From assembly GCA_019911785.1 (NCBI GenBank), contig JAIOJM010000023.1, forward strand, positions 1 through 9,007: a stretch of DNA of 9,007 nt, given 5' to 3'. Source of the DNA: Sulfuricella sp. (GTDB lineage Bacteria > Pseudomonadota > Gammaproteobacteria > Burkholderiales > Sulfuricellaceae). Of the stretch, positions 1-7,200 are shown piece by piece. Below the pieces are notes generated by a model, which searched no databases, was not told the origin of the DNA, and was given only the letters and a program-made list of their open reading frames with translations. Made by a program: the position numbers and the translations under genes. Positions within the stretch are counted from its first letter, which is position 1. Each line of letters starts with the position of its first letter.

Positions 1-1
1 T

Positions 2-1498
2 CTGATGCGCACGCTGCGCGGCTATTTCATCGACGTGGCGGGCAAAAAGGTTGACGTCATTCTCTCGGCCAGCATTTTCGAAAAGATGATGGGCATCCAG
101 ATGGCGTCAAGGCCGGCATCCGTCGGCGTTTTTGCCAACAACCTGCAGGAATTCGAGGCCTTCCGGGATTTTCTGACCTCGGCCACGATCACCACGCTGA
201 TCGACCTGCCATTTATCTTTCTGTTCATCCTCGTCATCTGGTGGATCGGTGGGCCGCTTGCACTGATACCTGCGATTGCCGTGCCGCTGGTCATCGTCGT
301 GGGGCTGATGATCCAGGTGCCATTACGCAGAGTGGTGCAGGAGGTTTTTCGCCATTCTGCCCAGCGCCAGGCCATGCTGATTGAAACCTTGGCGGGTTTG
401 GAAACGGTCAAGAGCGTCAGCGCGGAAAGCCCGATCCAGAGGAAATGGGAGCAGATCATCGGCCAGATCGCCCGCCTGGGGTTGAGGTCGCGTTTTCTGT
501 CCGCCACCGTGGTCAATGCTTCGCTTTTCATGCAACAGCTGGTCACTATCGCCGTCGTGGTCTACGGGGTTTACCTGATTTCCGAGCAAGAACTGACCAC
601 GGGCGGGCTGATTGCATGCACCATACTGGTGGGCCGGGCGCTTGCTCCCTTGTCTCAGGTGGCGGCTCTTCTGACGCGCTATTACCAGTCCAAGGCGGCG
701 CTGGATTCGCTCAACACCATGATGCATTTGCCGGTGGAGAGGCCGCCGGGGAAATCATTTGTACACCGACCCCGGTTTCAGGGAGGGATCGAATTCAAGG
801 ATGTTTCTTTCAATTATCCGGGGCAAACGGTTCCTGCCCTGCGCAACGTATCGTTCAAGATCGCTCCGGGAGAACGGGTCGGGATCATCGGCCGCATCGG
901 CTCGGGCAAGACCACCATCGAAAAGCTCATGCTCGGGTTATATCACCCGACTTCAGGGGCCGTCCTGGTCGACGGCGTGGATCTGGAGCAGATCGATCCC
1001 GCGGAATTGCGCCGAAACATCGGTTATGTGCCGCAGGATGTGGTGCTGTTCTATGGCAGCGTCAAGGACAACATCGTCATGGGTGCGCCTTATGTGGGCG
1101 ATGGCGCCATGTTGCGGGCGGCGGAAATCGCCGGGGTGTCCGATTTCGTCAACCGTCATCCTCTCGGCTTCGATATGCGGGTTGGCGAGCGCGGGGAAGG
1201 ATTGTCCGGCGGGCAGAGGCAAACCATCGCGATTGCCCGCGCGCAGTTGCTTGATCCGCCCATTCTGCTGATGGACGAGCCTAGCAACTCCATTGATAAC
1301 CGATCGGAGGAGATTTTTAAATCAAGGCTGGAAAAAACCCTGGAACACAAGACCCTGATTCTGGTGACCCACCGCGCCACCTTGCTTACGCTGGCCAATC
1401 GCCTGGTCGTGATAGACGGGGGAGCGGTGGTTGCGGATGGGCCGAAGGATCAGGTGCTGGCTGCGCTGGCGGACGGGAGGATCAATGTGGCCAAATAG
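2..1498 (+). CDS. lapB: LapB-type type I secretion ABC transporter, 5'-truncated
   Basis: This is the inner-membrane ATPase/permease of a type I secretion system, which uses ATP to push an unfolded RTX protein through the fusion protein and outer-membrane channel. The reading frame is open to the left edge; the ATG at 5 is an internal Met, so the true start lies outside. About 497 residues are visible against roughly 720 for full LapB-like exporters, so the N-terminal peptidase-like domain and first membrane helices are missing. Counting from that Met, hydrophobic helices lie at about 62-81, 83-105 and 165-192. The nucleotide-binding domain has Walker A GRIGSGKTT (K302), a Q-loop in YVPQD, signature LSGGQRQ (from 400), Walker B ILLMDEP with catalytic E425, D-loop NSID and H-loop His456. 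All ATPase motifs are intact. The stop codon overlaps the next gene. The LapB assignment rests on overall resemblance and the adhesin downstream. Confidence 0.93.
   Translation: MMRTLRGYFIDVAGKKVDVILSASIFEKMMGIQMASRPASVGVFANNLQEFEAFRDFLTSATITTLIDLPFIFLFILVIWWIGGPLALIPAIAVPLVIVVGLMIQVPLRRVVQEVFRHSAQRQAMLIETLAGLETVKSVSAESPIQRKWEQIIGQIARLGLRSRFLSATVVNASLFMQQLVTIAVVVYGVYLISEQELTTGGLIACTILVGRALAPLSQVAALLTRYYQSKAALDSLNTMMHLPVERPPGKSFVHRPRFQGGIEFKDVSFNYPGQTVPALRNVSFKIAPGERVGIIGRIGSGKTTIEKLMLGLYHPTSGAVLVDGVDLEQIDPAELRRNIGYVPQDVVLFYGSVKDNIVMGAPYVGDGAMLRAAEIAGVSDFVNRHPLGFDMRVGERGEGLSGGQRQTIAIARAQLLDPPILLMDEPSNSIDNRSEEIFKSRLEKTLEHKTLILVTHRATLLTLANRLVVIDGGAVVADGPKDQVLAALADGRINVAK
1475..1484 (+). promoter_or_regulatory. 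Ribosome binding site inside the end of the exporter gene
   Basis: GGGAGG at 1475-1480 sits 4 nt before the ATG at 1485, within the last codons of the ABC exporter. It supports translational coupling of exporter and fusion protein. The spacing is short, so the alternative start at 1557, preceded by AGAGGAAG, stays open. Confidence 0.5.
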
Positions 1499-2891
1499 AT
1501 CAGAGCACCGGGACGGAGAAAACCCGGATCGGCCGCTATCCCGGGAGAGGAAGTCCATGGCGGGAAGCGGGTTGCCGGAGGGTGAGGAAGACGCGGAATT
1601 CATGTCCGAAACCAGTGCCGCGGTATTGCAGGGAGCACCGCGGACGGCCCACTGGATACTATGGGGAACAGCCCTGTTCTTTCTGGTCGCCCTGATCTGG
1701 GCCAGCCTGGCCAGTCTGGACGAGATTGCGACCGGGGCGGGCAAGGTGATCCCCACGAGTCATATCCAGATCGTGCAAAACCTGGAGGGAGGCATCCTTT
1801 CCGAAATCCTGGTACGGGAAGGGGACGTGGTCCAGAAAGGCCAAATTCTGGTGCAGATGGATGCCACACGGTTTTCCTCTTCGTTTGGTGAAAATCAGGC
1901 CAAGTATGACGCGCTGCTGGCCAAAATCGCGCGCCTCAGCGCAGAGGCGAATAACACGGAATTTAATGCGCCGAAAGAGCTCGAGCAAAAAAACCAGAAG
2001 CTGATCGAGGAGGAAAGGTCGCTTTACGCTTCCCGTATGCGGGAACTACAGGCCAACCTGAGCGTGCTTCGCCAGCAATCCGAGCAGAGAGTGCAGGAGC
2101 TTGCCGAAAAACGTGCCCGTCTGGTGCAATTGCAACAAAGCCATGGCCTGGTTGCCAGGGAAGTGGGCATGACGCGGCCCCTGGTACAGCAGGGAGTCAT
2201 GTCCGAAGTGGAACTGCTGCGGCTGGAGCGGCAGCAGAGCGACCTGAAAGGCGAACTGGAGGCAACCAGAATATCGATTCCCCGTCTCGAAGCCGCGCTG
2301 ACGGAAGCGCGCAACAAGGTTGAAGGGTTCATCATCAAGTTCCGCTCGGATGCGATGTCTGACTTGAGTGCGGCACGAGCTGAAATTTCAGCGATCGGCG
2401 CAACCAGCTCGGGGCTGGAGGATCGGCTTGCGCGAACCACCGTGCGCTCACCCATGACCGGCACGGTGAAACGGATCAAGGTGACGACGATAGGCGGGGT
2501 TATTCAGCCCGGCATGGATTTGATGGAAATCGTGCCGCTGGAAGACAACCTGTTGATCGAGGCCCGCGTTAAACCGTCGGATATCGCATTTTTGCGGCCT
2601 GGGCTGGACGGCGTGGTCAAGCTGAGCGCCTATGACTTCTCGATTTATGGCGGAGTCCCGGCCAAGCTTGAATTCATCAGCGCCGACAGCATCACCAACG
2701 ACGAGGGGGAAACCTTCTACATCATCAGGGCGCGCACCAAAACCAATTACCTTGTCCAGGGAGACAAGCGCTTGCCGATTATTCCCGGCATGCTGGCCAC
2801 GGTGGATATTCGCACCGGTAAAAAGACGGTGTTGGCCTATCTGCTAAAGCCGGTTTTCAAGGCCAAGGATGAGGCACTGCGCGAGCGTTGA
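1485..2891 (+). CDS. lapC: LapC/HlyD-family type I secretion membrane fusion protein
   Basis: This is the periplasmic adaptor linking the ABC exporter to the TolC-like channel. From the ATG at 1485 it has 468 residues, usual for HlyD/LapC. A short cytoplasmic N-terminus is followed by one membrane helix at about 57-77 (WILWGTALFFLVALIWASLA). Next come a lipoyl-like half-motif (QNLEGGILSEILVREGD), a long Gln/Glu/Leu-rich region that looks like the coiled-coil hairpin (about 125-300), and the second lipoyl half with the HlyD signature (RSPMTGTVKRI from about 321, then GGVIQPG and LMEIVP). The C-terminus has PGMLATVDIRTGKKTVL, typical of the family. I chose 1485 because GGGAGG at 1475-1480 lies 4 nt upstream and it gives a 14-bp overlap with the exporter. 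ATGs at 1557 (preceded by AGAGGAAG) and 1602 are possible; family N-termini resemble the segment before 1602, which argues against the last. Confidence 0.92.
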   Translation: MWPNRSEHRDGENPDRPLSRERKSMAGSGLPEGEEDAEFMSETSAAVLQGAPRTAHWILWGTALFFLVALIWASLASLDEIATGAGKVIPTSHIQIVQNLEGGILSEILVREGDVVQKGQILVQMDATRFSSSFGENQAKYDALLAKIARLSAEANNTEFNAPKELEQKNQKLIEEERSLYASRMRELQANLSVLRQQSEQRVQELAEKRARLVQLQQSHGLVAREVGMTRPLVQQGVMSEVELLRLERQQSDLKGELEATRISIPRLEAALTEARNKVEGFIIKFRSDAMSDLSAARAEISAIGATSSGLEDRLARTTVRSPMTGTVKRIKVTTIGGVIQPGMDLMEIVPLEDNLLIEARVKPSDIAFLRPGLDGVVKLSAYDFSIYGGVPAKLEFISADSITNDEGETFYIIRARTKTNYLVQGDKRLPIIPGMLATVDIRTGKKTVLAYLLKPVFKAKDEALRER

Positions 2892-2904
2892 TTTGCACCC
2901 TACG

Positions 2905-2942
2905 CTATCTGTGGGTTGGAGGATAACCGGTTGTTCAGATAG
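2905..2942. repeat. Inverted repeat in the convergent gap, possible weak bidirectional terminator
   Basis: CTATCTG at 2905-2911 is matched exactly by CAGATAG at 2936-2942. Inside, GGTT (2914-2917) can pair with AACC (2925-2928). The structure lies between the stop of the fusion-protein gene and the stop of the small minus-strand gene, and overlaps the latter. Only a TTTT run follows on the plus strand and no T-tract on the other, so it is not a classical intrinsic terminator. It could limit read-through or be chance. Confidence 0.3.
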
Positions 2943-3270
2943 GGCCGCTTTTATGCAGTATCGGATTGGTCGGGATCTGAAGCTCGCGCGCCTCTTGGCG
3001 GCTTAGCAGCTTTTCCTGGGCGGGTGCCGGCAGGTCGGTGAAGGTGATGAGATTCTTTGCCAGCAATACCCCGATCAGGTCTTCCAGTACCCGAATAACG
3101 CTCTTGTCGCTTTCTTCCAGCAGGCGCTTGGCATATTCCTTGAGGCCGTCCTGGGAAAGGAACTCCAGCAATTCCTGGCTTTCCAGTGTCATCTTTTCCT
3201 CTGCCCCGGGGCCGGGTTGATCGAAGATGGCTGCGATTTTTCCTTCCGGGGTGCGCGAAACATAGGGCAT
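2935..3270 (-). CDS. Small conserved hypothetical protein, 111 residues
   Basis: This is a soluble acidic protein with no signal peptide or membrane helix. The N-terminus (MPYVSRTPEGKIAAIFDQP) and the central segment RVLEDLIGVLLAKNLITFTD followed by LP and KLLSR resemble a small proteobacterial family that I recall being labelled 'tryptophan synthase subunit beta like protein'. That label looks misleading: the protein is far too short for TrpB and shows no PLP-binding motif. AAGGAAG at 3279-3285 lies 8 nt before the start codon and supports it. The gene converges on the fusion-protein gene (43-bp gap) and diverges from the LuxR regulator, so it has its own promoter and interrupts the secretion locus on the opposite strand. 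The middle is predicted by eye to be helical. No function can be assigned; a link to secretion or adhesion is only positional. Confidence 0.8.
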   Translation of the reverse strand: MPYVSRTPEGKIAAIFDQPGPGAEEKMTLESQELLEFLSQDGLKEYAKRLLEESDKSVIRVLEDLIGVLLAKNLITFTDLPAPAQEKLLSRQEARELQIPTNPILHKSGPI

Positions 3271-3421
3271 GGCCGACGCTTCCTTTTATGCTTTTGGATT
3301 GGAGTGAGTCCAGACTCCATAGGGAAAAATTTTTCCCCCTATAATGAATTTAAATGATAAGCCATTTATTCAAAATAAGGCGTAAATTTGGGCGTGCATA
3401 CAGAATTGTTTTCATTGGGTC
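3271..3421. promoter_or_regulatory. Divergent AT-rich control region between small ORF and LuxR regulator
   Basis: This gap must hold the promoters of both divergent genes. It contains an exact -10 consensus TATAAT at 3340-3345 facing the regulator, but no recognisable -35 box at 15-18 bp upstream. Where a -35 would lie there is an inverted repeat, TGGAGT (3300-3305) and ACTCCA (3314-3319) with an 8-nt centre. Next is a perfect 16-bp palindrome, GGGAAAAATTTTTCCC (3322-3337), and an ATTTAAAT palindrome at 3348-3355. I see no convincing minus-strand promoter. A good -10 without a -35 fits an activator-dependent promoter, but this is inference. Confidence 0.45.
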
Positions 3422-4081
3422 ATGTTTGATCGAGGGCTTATGGTACTGATTGCCAGTCTGATCAACGAACTTGTCGATCAATGGGAGAAAGGGCTCCGCG
3501 AAGCCATAGCCATCCGCCGGGTCAATGACCTGGCCTCATTGGAAGCGGCGATGGCCACGCTGAAGCCCGCATTGCTTATTCTTGACAGGGATCTACCCGG
3601 GTTTGCCGGAGCGGCAGGGGTTACTGCGCTCCAGAAGCTGAGTCCGACGACGCGGATTCTGGTTTCCACCCGTGCCTTCGATCCCGAGGAAGAACTGTCC
3701 CTGCTCCGGGCGGGGGTGATGGGGTGCTTCCGCAAGGATATCGATCCCGACCTGCTCAACAGGGTCGTGACGGTGGTTCGGGAGGGGGGCTTGTGGGTTA
3801 CCCGCTCCCTGATCCCCGGGCTGATCGAGGAAATTCGCACCCGGCATCGGGATAGGGTGCAGGCGGAACCGATAAAGCAAACCAACAGCCTGCATCAACT
3901 CTCCCCTCGCGAGCAGGAGGTTGCCGCGCTGGTGGGTAGTGGCGCCAGCAACAAACAGATTGCCCGTGCGCTCGATATCAGCGACCGGACCGTCAAAGCG
4001 CACCTGACGACCATCTTTCAAAAATTGCGTATCGCGGACAGGTTGCATCTTGCCCTGTATGTGAATGGGCGCGAAAGCTGA
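3422..4081 (+). CDS. LuxR/FixJ-type response regulator with atypical receiver domain
   Basis: This is a DNA-binding regulator of 219 residues, the usual length for a NarL/FixJ protein. Residues about 7-125 form a receiver-like domain with a candidate phospho-acceptor Asp55 (LLILDRDLPG), the Ser/Thr switch near 82-83 and conserved Lys105. The acidic pair normally ending the first beta strand is absent: the sequence there reads LMVLIASLINE. Phosphorylation may therefore be weak or not needed. A basic linker follows, then a LuxR-type helix-turn-helix from about 160 (LSPREQEVAALV, NKQIARALDIS, RTVKAHLTTIFQKL), with the invariant Glu and the recognition helix intact. No good Shine-Dalgarno precedes the ATG at 3422; the Met at 3440 is another possible start, though GAGGG is only 3 nt from it. 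No sensor kinase is visible. Lying just upstream of the adhesin, it probably controls adhesin transcription. Confidence 0.85.
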   Translation: MFDRGLMVLIASLINELVDQWEKGLREAIAIRRVNDLASLEAAMATLKPALLILDRDLPGFAGAAGVTALQKLSPTTRILVSTRAFDPEEELSLLRAGVMGCFRKDIDPDLLNRVVTVVREGGLWVTRSLIPGLIEEIRTRHRDRVQAEPIKQTNSLHQLSPREQEVAALVGSGASNKQIARALDISDRTVKAHLTTIFQKLRIADRLHLALYVNGRES

Positions 4082-4102
4082 TCTATCTTGTTCAGCGCTA
4101 CC

Positions 4103-4130
4103 CTAGTACCAAAGTCTTAGTACCACAGTC
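4103..4130 (+). repeat. Tandem 14-bp direct repeat, candidate operator
   Basis: Two adjacent copies read CTAGTACCAAAGTC (4103-4116) and TTAGTACCACAGTC (4117-4130), 12 of 14 positions identical. They end 4 bp before a possible -35 element of the adhesin promoter, a position typical of activator sites. The neighbouring LuxR-type protein is the obvious candidate ligand, by inference only. I did not see the motif in the other intergenic gaps of the window. Confidence 0.45.
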
Positions 4131-4134
4131 CAAT

Positions 4135-4162
4135 ATTACATTCCTCTAAAAGTAACTATATT
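4135..4162 (+). promoter_or_regulatory. Candidate promoter of the adhesin gene
   Basis: ATTACA at 4135-4140 matches the sigma-70 -35 box at 4 of 6 positions. It is separated by 16 bp from TATATT at 4157-4162, which matches the -10 box at 5 of 6. Transcription would start near 4169, leaving a leader of about 75 nt. The weak -35 next to a tandem repeat fits an activated promoter. Other AT-rich alternatives exist in this gap. Confidence 0.4.
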
Positions 4163-4189
4163 TAATCTAGAAGTTATTTATTAGCAGGT

Positions 4190-4216
4190 GGCATACGAGA
4201 CCCCGGTCGGTACGCC
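4190..4216 (+). other. Imperfect hairpin in the adhesin leader
   Basis: GGC.TAC at 4190-4196 can pair with GTACGCC at 4210-4216, and GACC at 4199-4202 with GGTC at 4205-4208, around mismatches and a very tight loop. It ends about 15 nt before the ribosome site GAGGAG (4231-4236; spacer 7 nt to the ATG). It could affect mRNA stability or translation, but the imperfect pairing makes this weak. Confidence 0.2.
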
Positions 4217-4243
4217 TCTATCATTTCTATGAGGAGATAAATC

Positions 4244-7200
4244 ATGGCAACGCAAAATCCCACCGTTTCGACTTCCGTTCTTACGGGTAAGGTAGCCGCT
4301 ATTGGAACAGTAAAGATAGTGATCGGCACCGTTTCTGCGACTTCTCCCGATGGTGTCGTGCGGGTATTGGAGGTTGGCGACAAGGTTAATGCCAATGACG
4401 TGATCCAAACCGGGGATCTCTCTTCTGTAGATATCGAGTTTGTGAATGGCACGCACATGGATATGGGTCGAAATTCCCAGATGGCGCTGGACACGGACGT
4501 ATTCAACCCGGCGGCTGCCCAGCCGTTGGCGATGGATGTGGTCTCCATCCAGGCCGCTATCGCGGCAGGTGCCGACCCGACTGCCATCGCTGCGGCAACT
4601 GCCGCGGGCGCAAGCGTGGTGTCCATCCAGGCGGCCATTGCCGCCGGCGCCGACCCGGCCGCAATCGCAGCTGCGACGGCTGCGGGTGCAGGCGCGGCTT
4701 CGGAAGGCGGACACACCTTTGTCCAGGTCGACCCCAATTATGCGCAAGGCAATGTGACTTCCGGGTTCGAAACCGATGCGCTGACCCGAACATTCCTGAC
4801 CACGGAAGGTCAGGTGGCGGGGCCTGTTGCGCCAACGGCCACAGTGACAGGGGTGGATGTGGTGGGTTGGGGTGGCGGAACAGCCATGGAGGGTAACCCC
4901 GTAACCTTTCAGGTGTCGCTCAGCGGCCCGGTTGGTGCGGACACAACGGTGCAAGTGCGGGTGTTCACGGGGACAGGGGACACGGCTACGGAGGGCGCTG
5001 ATTACGCCGCCCAGATTTACACGGTTGTCATTCCGGCGGGCAGCGCCAGCGCCACGTTTGACGTGGCCACGGTGGGCGACAATCTGGCGGAGGGTAATGA
5101 AACCTTCTCCGCAGAAATTGTCGGCGCAACCAGCGCAGCAGGAACGATTGTCGTGGATCCCGCAGTTGCGGCCGGGACCATCGTTGACAACGACAACGTA
5201 GTGATCACTGTGAGTGATGAAACGGTGCTGGAAGGCAACACCGCCACCTTCACGGTGACGCTGTCCAATCCCAGCACGCAGACGGTAACGGTGAACTTCA
5301 CCACAGCGAACGGTACCGCGATCAGCGGCGGCGCTGGGGTGGGAGAGAACGACTACGGCAGCACCAGCGGCACGCTGGTGTTTGCCCCGGGCCAGACCAC
5401 AGCGACAGTGCAGGTGAGTACTAACGACGACACCGTGTTCGAAGGCACGGAAGCCTTCACCCTCAACCTCAGCAACGCCGCCAACGCCACCATTGGCGAC
5501 AGCCATGGCATAGGCACGATTCTGGACAACGACCAACCGCCGCCTCCGCCACTGCCGACGTTGTCGATCAATGACGTCACGGTGAACGAAAATGCGGGCA
5601 CGGCGGTGTTCACGGTGACCCTGAGCGGGGCGAGCGCAACCCCGGTGACGGTGAACTATGTCACGGCAGACGGCAGCGCGACGGCGGGCCAGGACTACAC
5701 GGCCACCAGCGGCAGCCTGACGTTTGCGGCGGGCGAGACCAGCAAGACCGTTTCGGTACCGATCACCAACGACCTGGTATATGAAGGAAACGAGACCTTC
5801 GCGGTGAACCTGAGTGGGGCAAGTGCTGCGACGATCGCGGACAGCCAGGGCGTGGGTACCATCGTTGACAACGACAACCAGCCGGTCGTGGTCTCGGTCA
5901 GCGACGAGACGGTGATGGAAGGCAACACCGCCACCTTCACGGTGACGCTGTCCAACCCCAGCACCCAGACAGTGACGGTGGACTTCACCACCGCCAACGG
6001 CACCGCGATCAGCGGCGGCGCTGGGGTGGGCGAGAACGACTACGGCAGCACCAGCGGCACGCTCACCTTCGGCCCCGGCCAGACGGTAGCGACGGTAGCC
6101 GTCACCACCAACGAAGACACGGTGTTCGAAGGCAGCGAACAGTTCGCCCTCAACATCGCCAACCCGGTGAACGCCACCATTGCGGACAGCCAGGGCATCG
6201 GCACCATTCTGGACAACGACGGTCAGCCTAGCTTCTCGGTGAACGATGTCACCGTAACGGAGGGGGTGGATGCAACCATCACCTTTACGGTGACCCGAAC
6301 AGGTGATTCGGCGCTGACTTCAACGGTGGACTACAACGTGGTTCCCGGTACGGCGACGACGCCTTCGGATTATACCGCCGGCACCAGCCCTCTCGTGGGC
6401 ACGCTGACATTCCTGGCGGGCGAAACCACCCAGACCGTCACTCTCAATGTGGTCAATGATGGGGCGATAGAAACGCCCGAGAACTTTACGGTGGTGCTGT
6501 CCAATCCCGTGGTTGCAACGATTTCAGATAACACGGGTATCGGCACGATCCTGGATAATGACGTGGGCCATATCCTCAATGGGGTAATCACGACCAACAC
6601 CAACCAGGAAGGCCAGGTGATGCACCTGACATTCAGCGAGGTTGGCAATCCGGCGCATGGCTTCGATACTTACATCACGTTGGATTCAACCGGCCAGCAG
6701 AAGACCTTTGCTGAGGATGTGGGCTTCTTGATCGATCCCGCAAAGCAGTACACGGTTCAGATGTCTTTCGTTGACGGCACGAAGATCATCATCACCAATG
6801 TCGTCCTGGAAAACGTCGATCTGGTTGACCCCGGCGACCATGTGCATCTCGGCGATGGGTCTGGGAACACGATTTGGGGGTTCGCTGCGACCTTCACTCC
6901 TTCGCTCGTTCCTGTCGATCCGAATGTCGCCCCAACGCTTATTCCCTACGGCATGATGGGCACCAACAGTGGGGATACCTTGAGCGGTACAGCTGGCGAC
7001 GACACCATTGCGGGCTTAACGGGCAATGACACCATCTACGGGAATGATGGAAACGATGTCCTGGTTGGCAACGACGATAATGACGCCCTCTACGGGGGCG
7101 CCGGCAATGACACCCTGATCGGCGGACCTGGCAACGACAGCCTTTTGGGTGAAGGGGGTGACGACGTTCTTCAGGGCAACGCAGGCAACGACCTCATCGA

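Noticed and set aside
445..1254. 269-codon plus-strand frame inside the ABC exporter
   Set aside because: It is out of frame with intact ATPase motifs and its product resembles no protein family; it is a GC-bias shadow.
1431..1484. Upstream ATG at 1431 as start of the fusion protein
   Set aside because: It would overlap the exporter by 68 bp without a good ribosome site. The ATG at 1485 has GGGAGG upstream and better matches family length.
2925..2932. AACCGGTT palindrome as a terminator or operator
   Set aside because: It is only 8 bp with no loop and no T-tract, so likely chance apart from its possible part in the larger inverted repeat.
4181..5536. 451-codon open frame on the minus strand opposite the adhesin
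   Set aside because: It mirrors the repetitive, GC-rich adhesin frame. Its product is rich in His, Arg and Cys with no recognisable domain, while the plus-strand frame has clear domains and a ribosome site.
5201..6220. Regular repeats considered as a CRISPR array or minisatellite
   Set aside because: They are long in-frame protein-domain repeats (Calx-beta) with coding periodicity, not short palindromic repeats with unique spacers.
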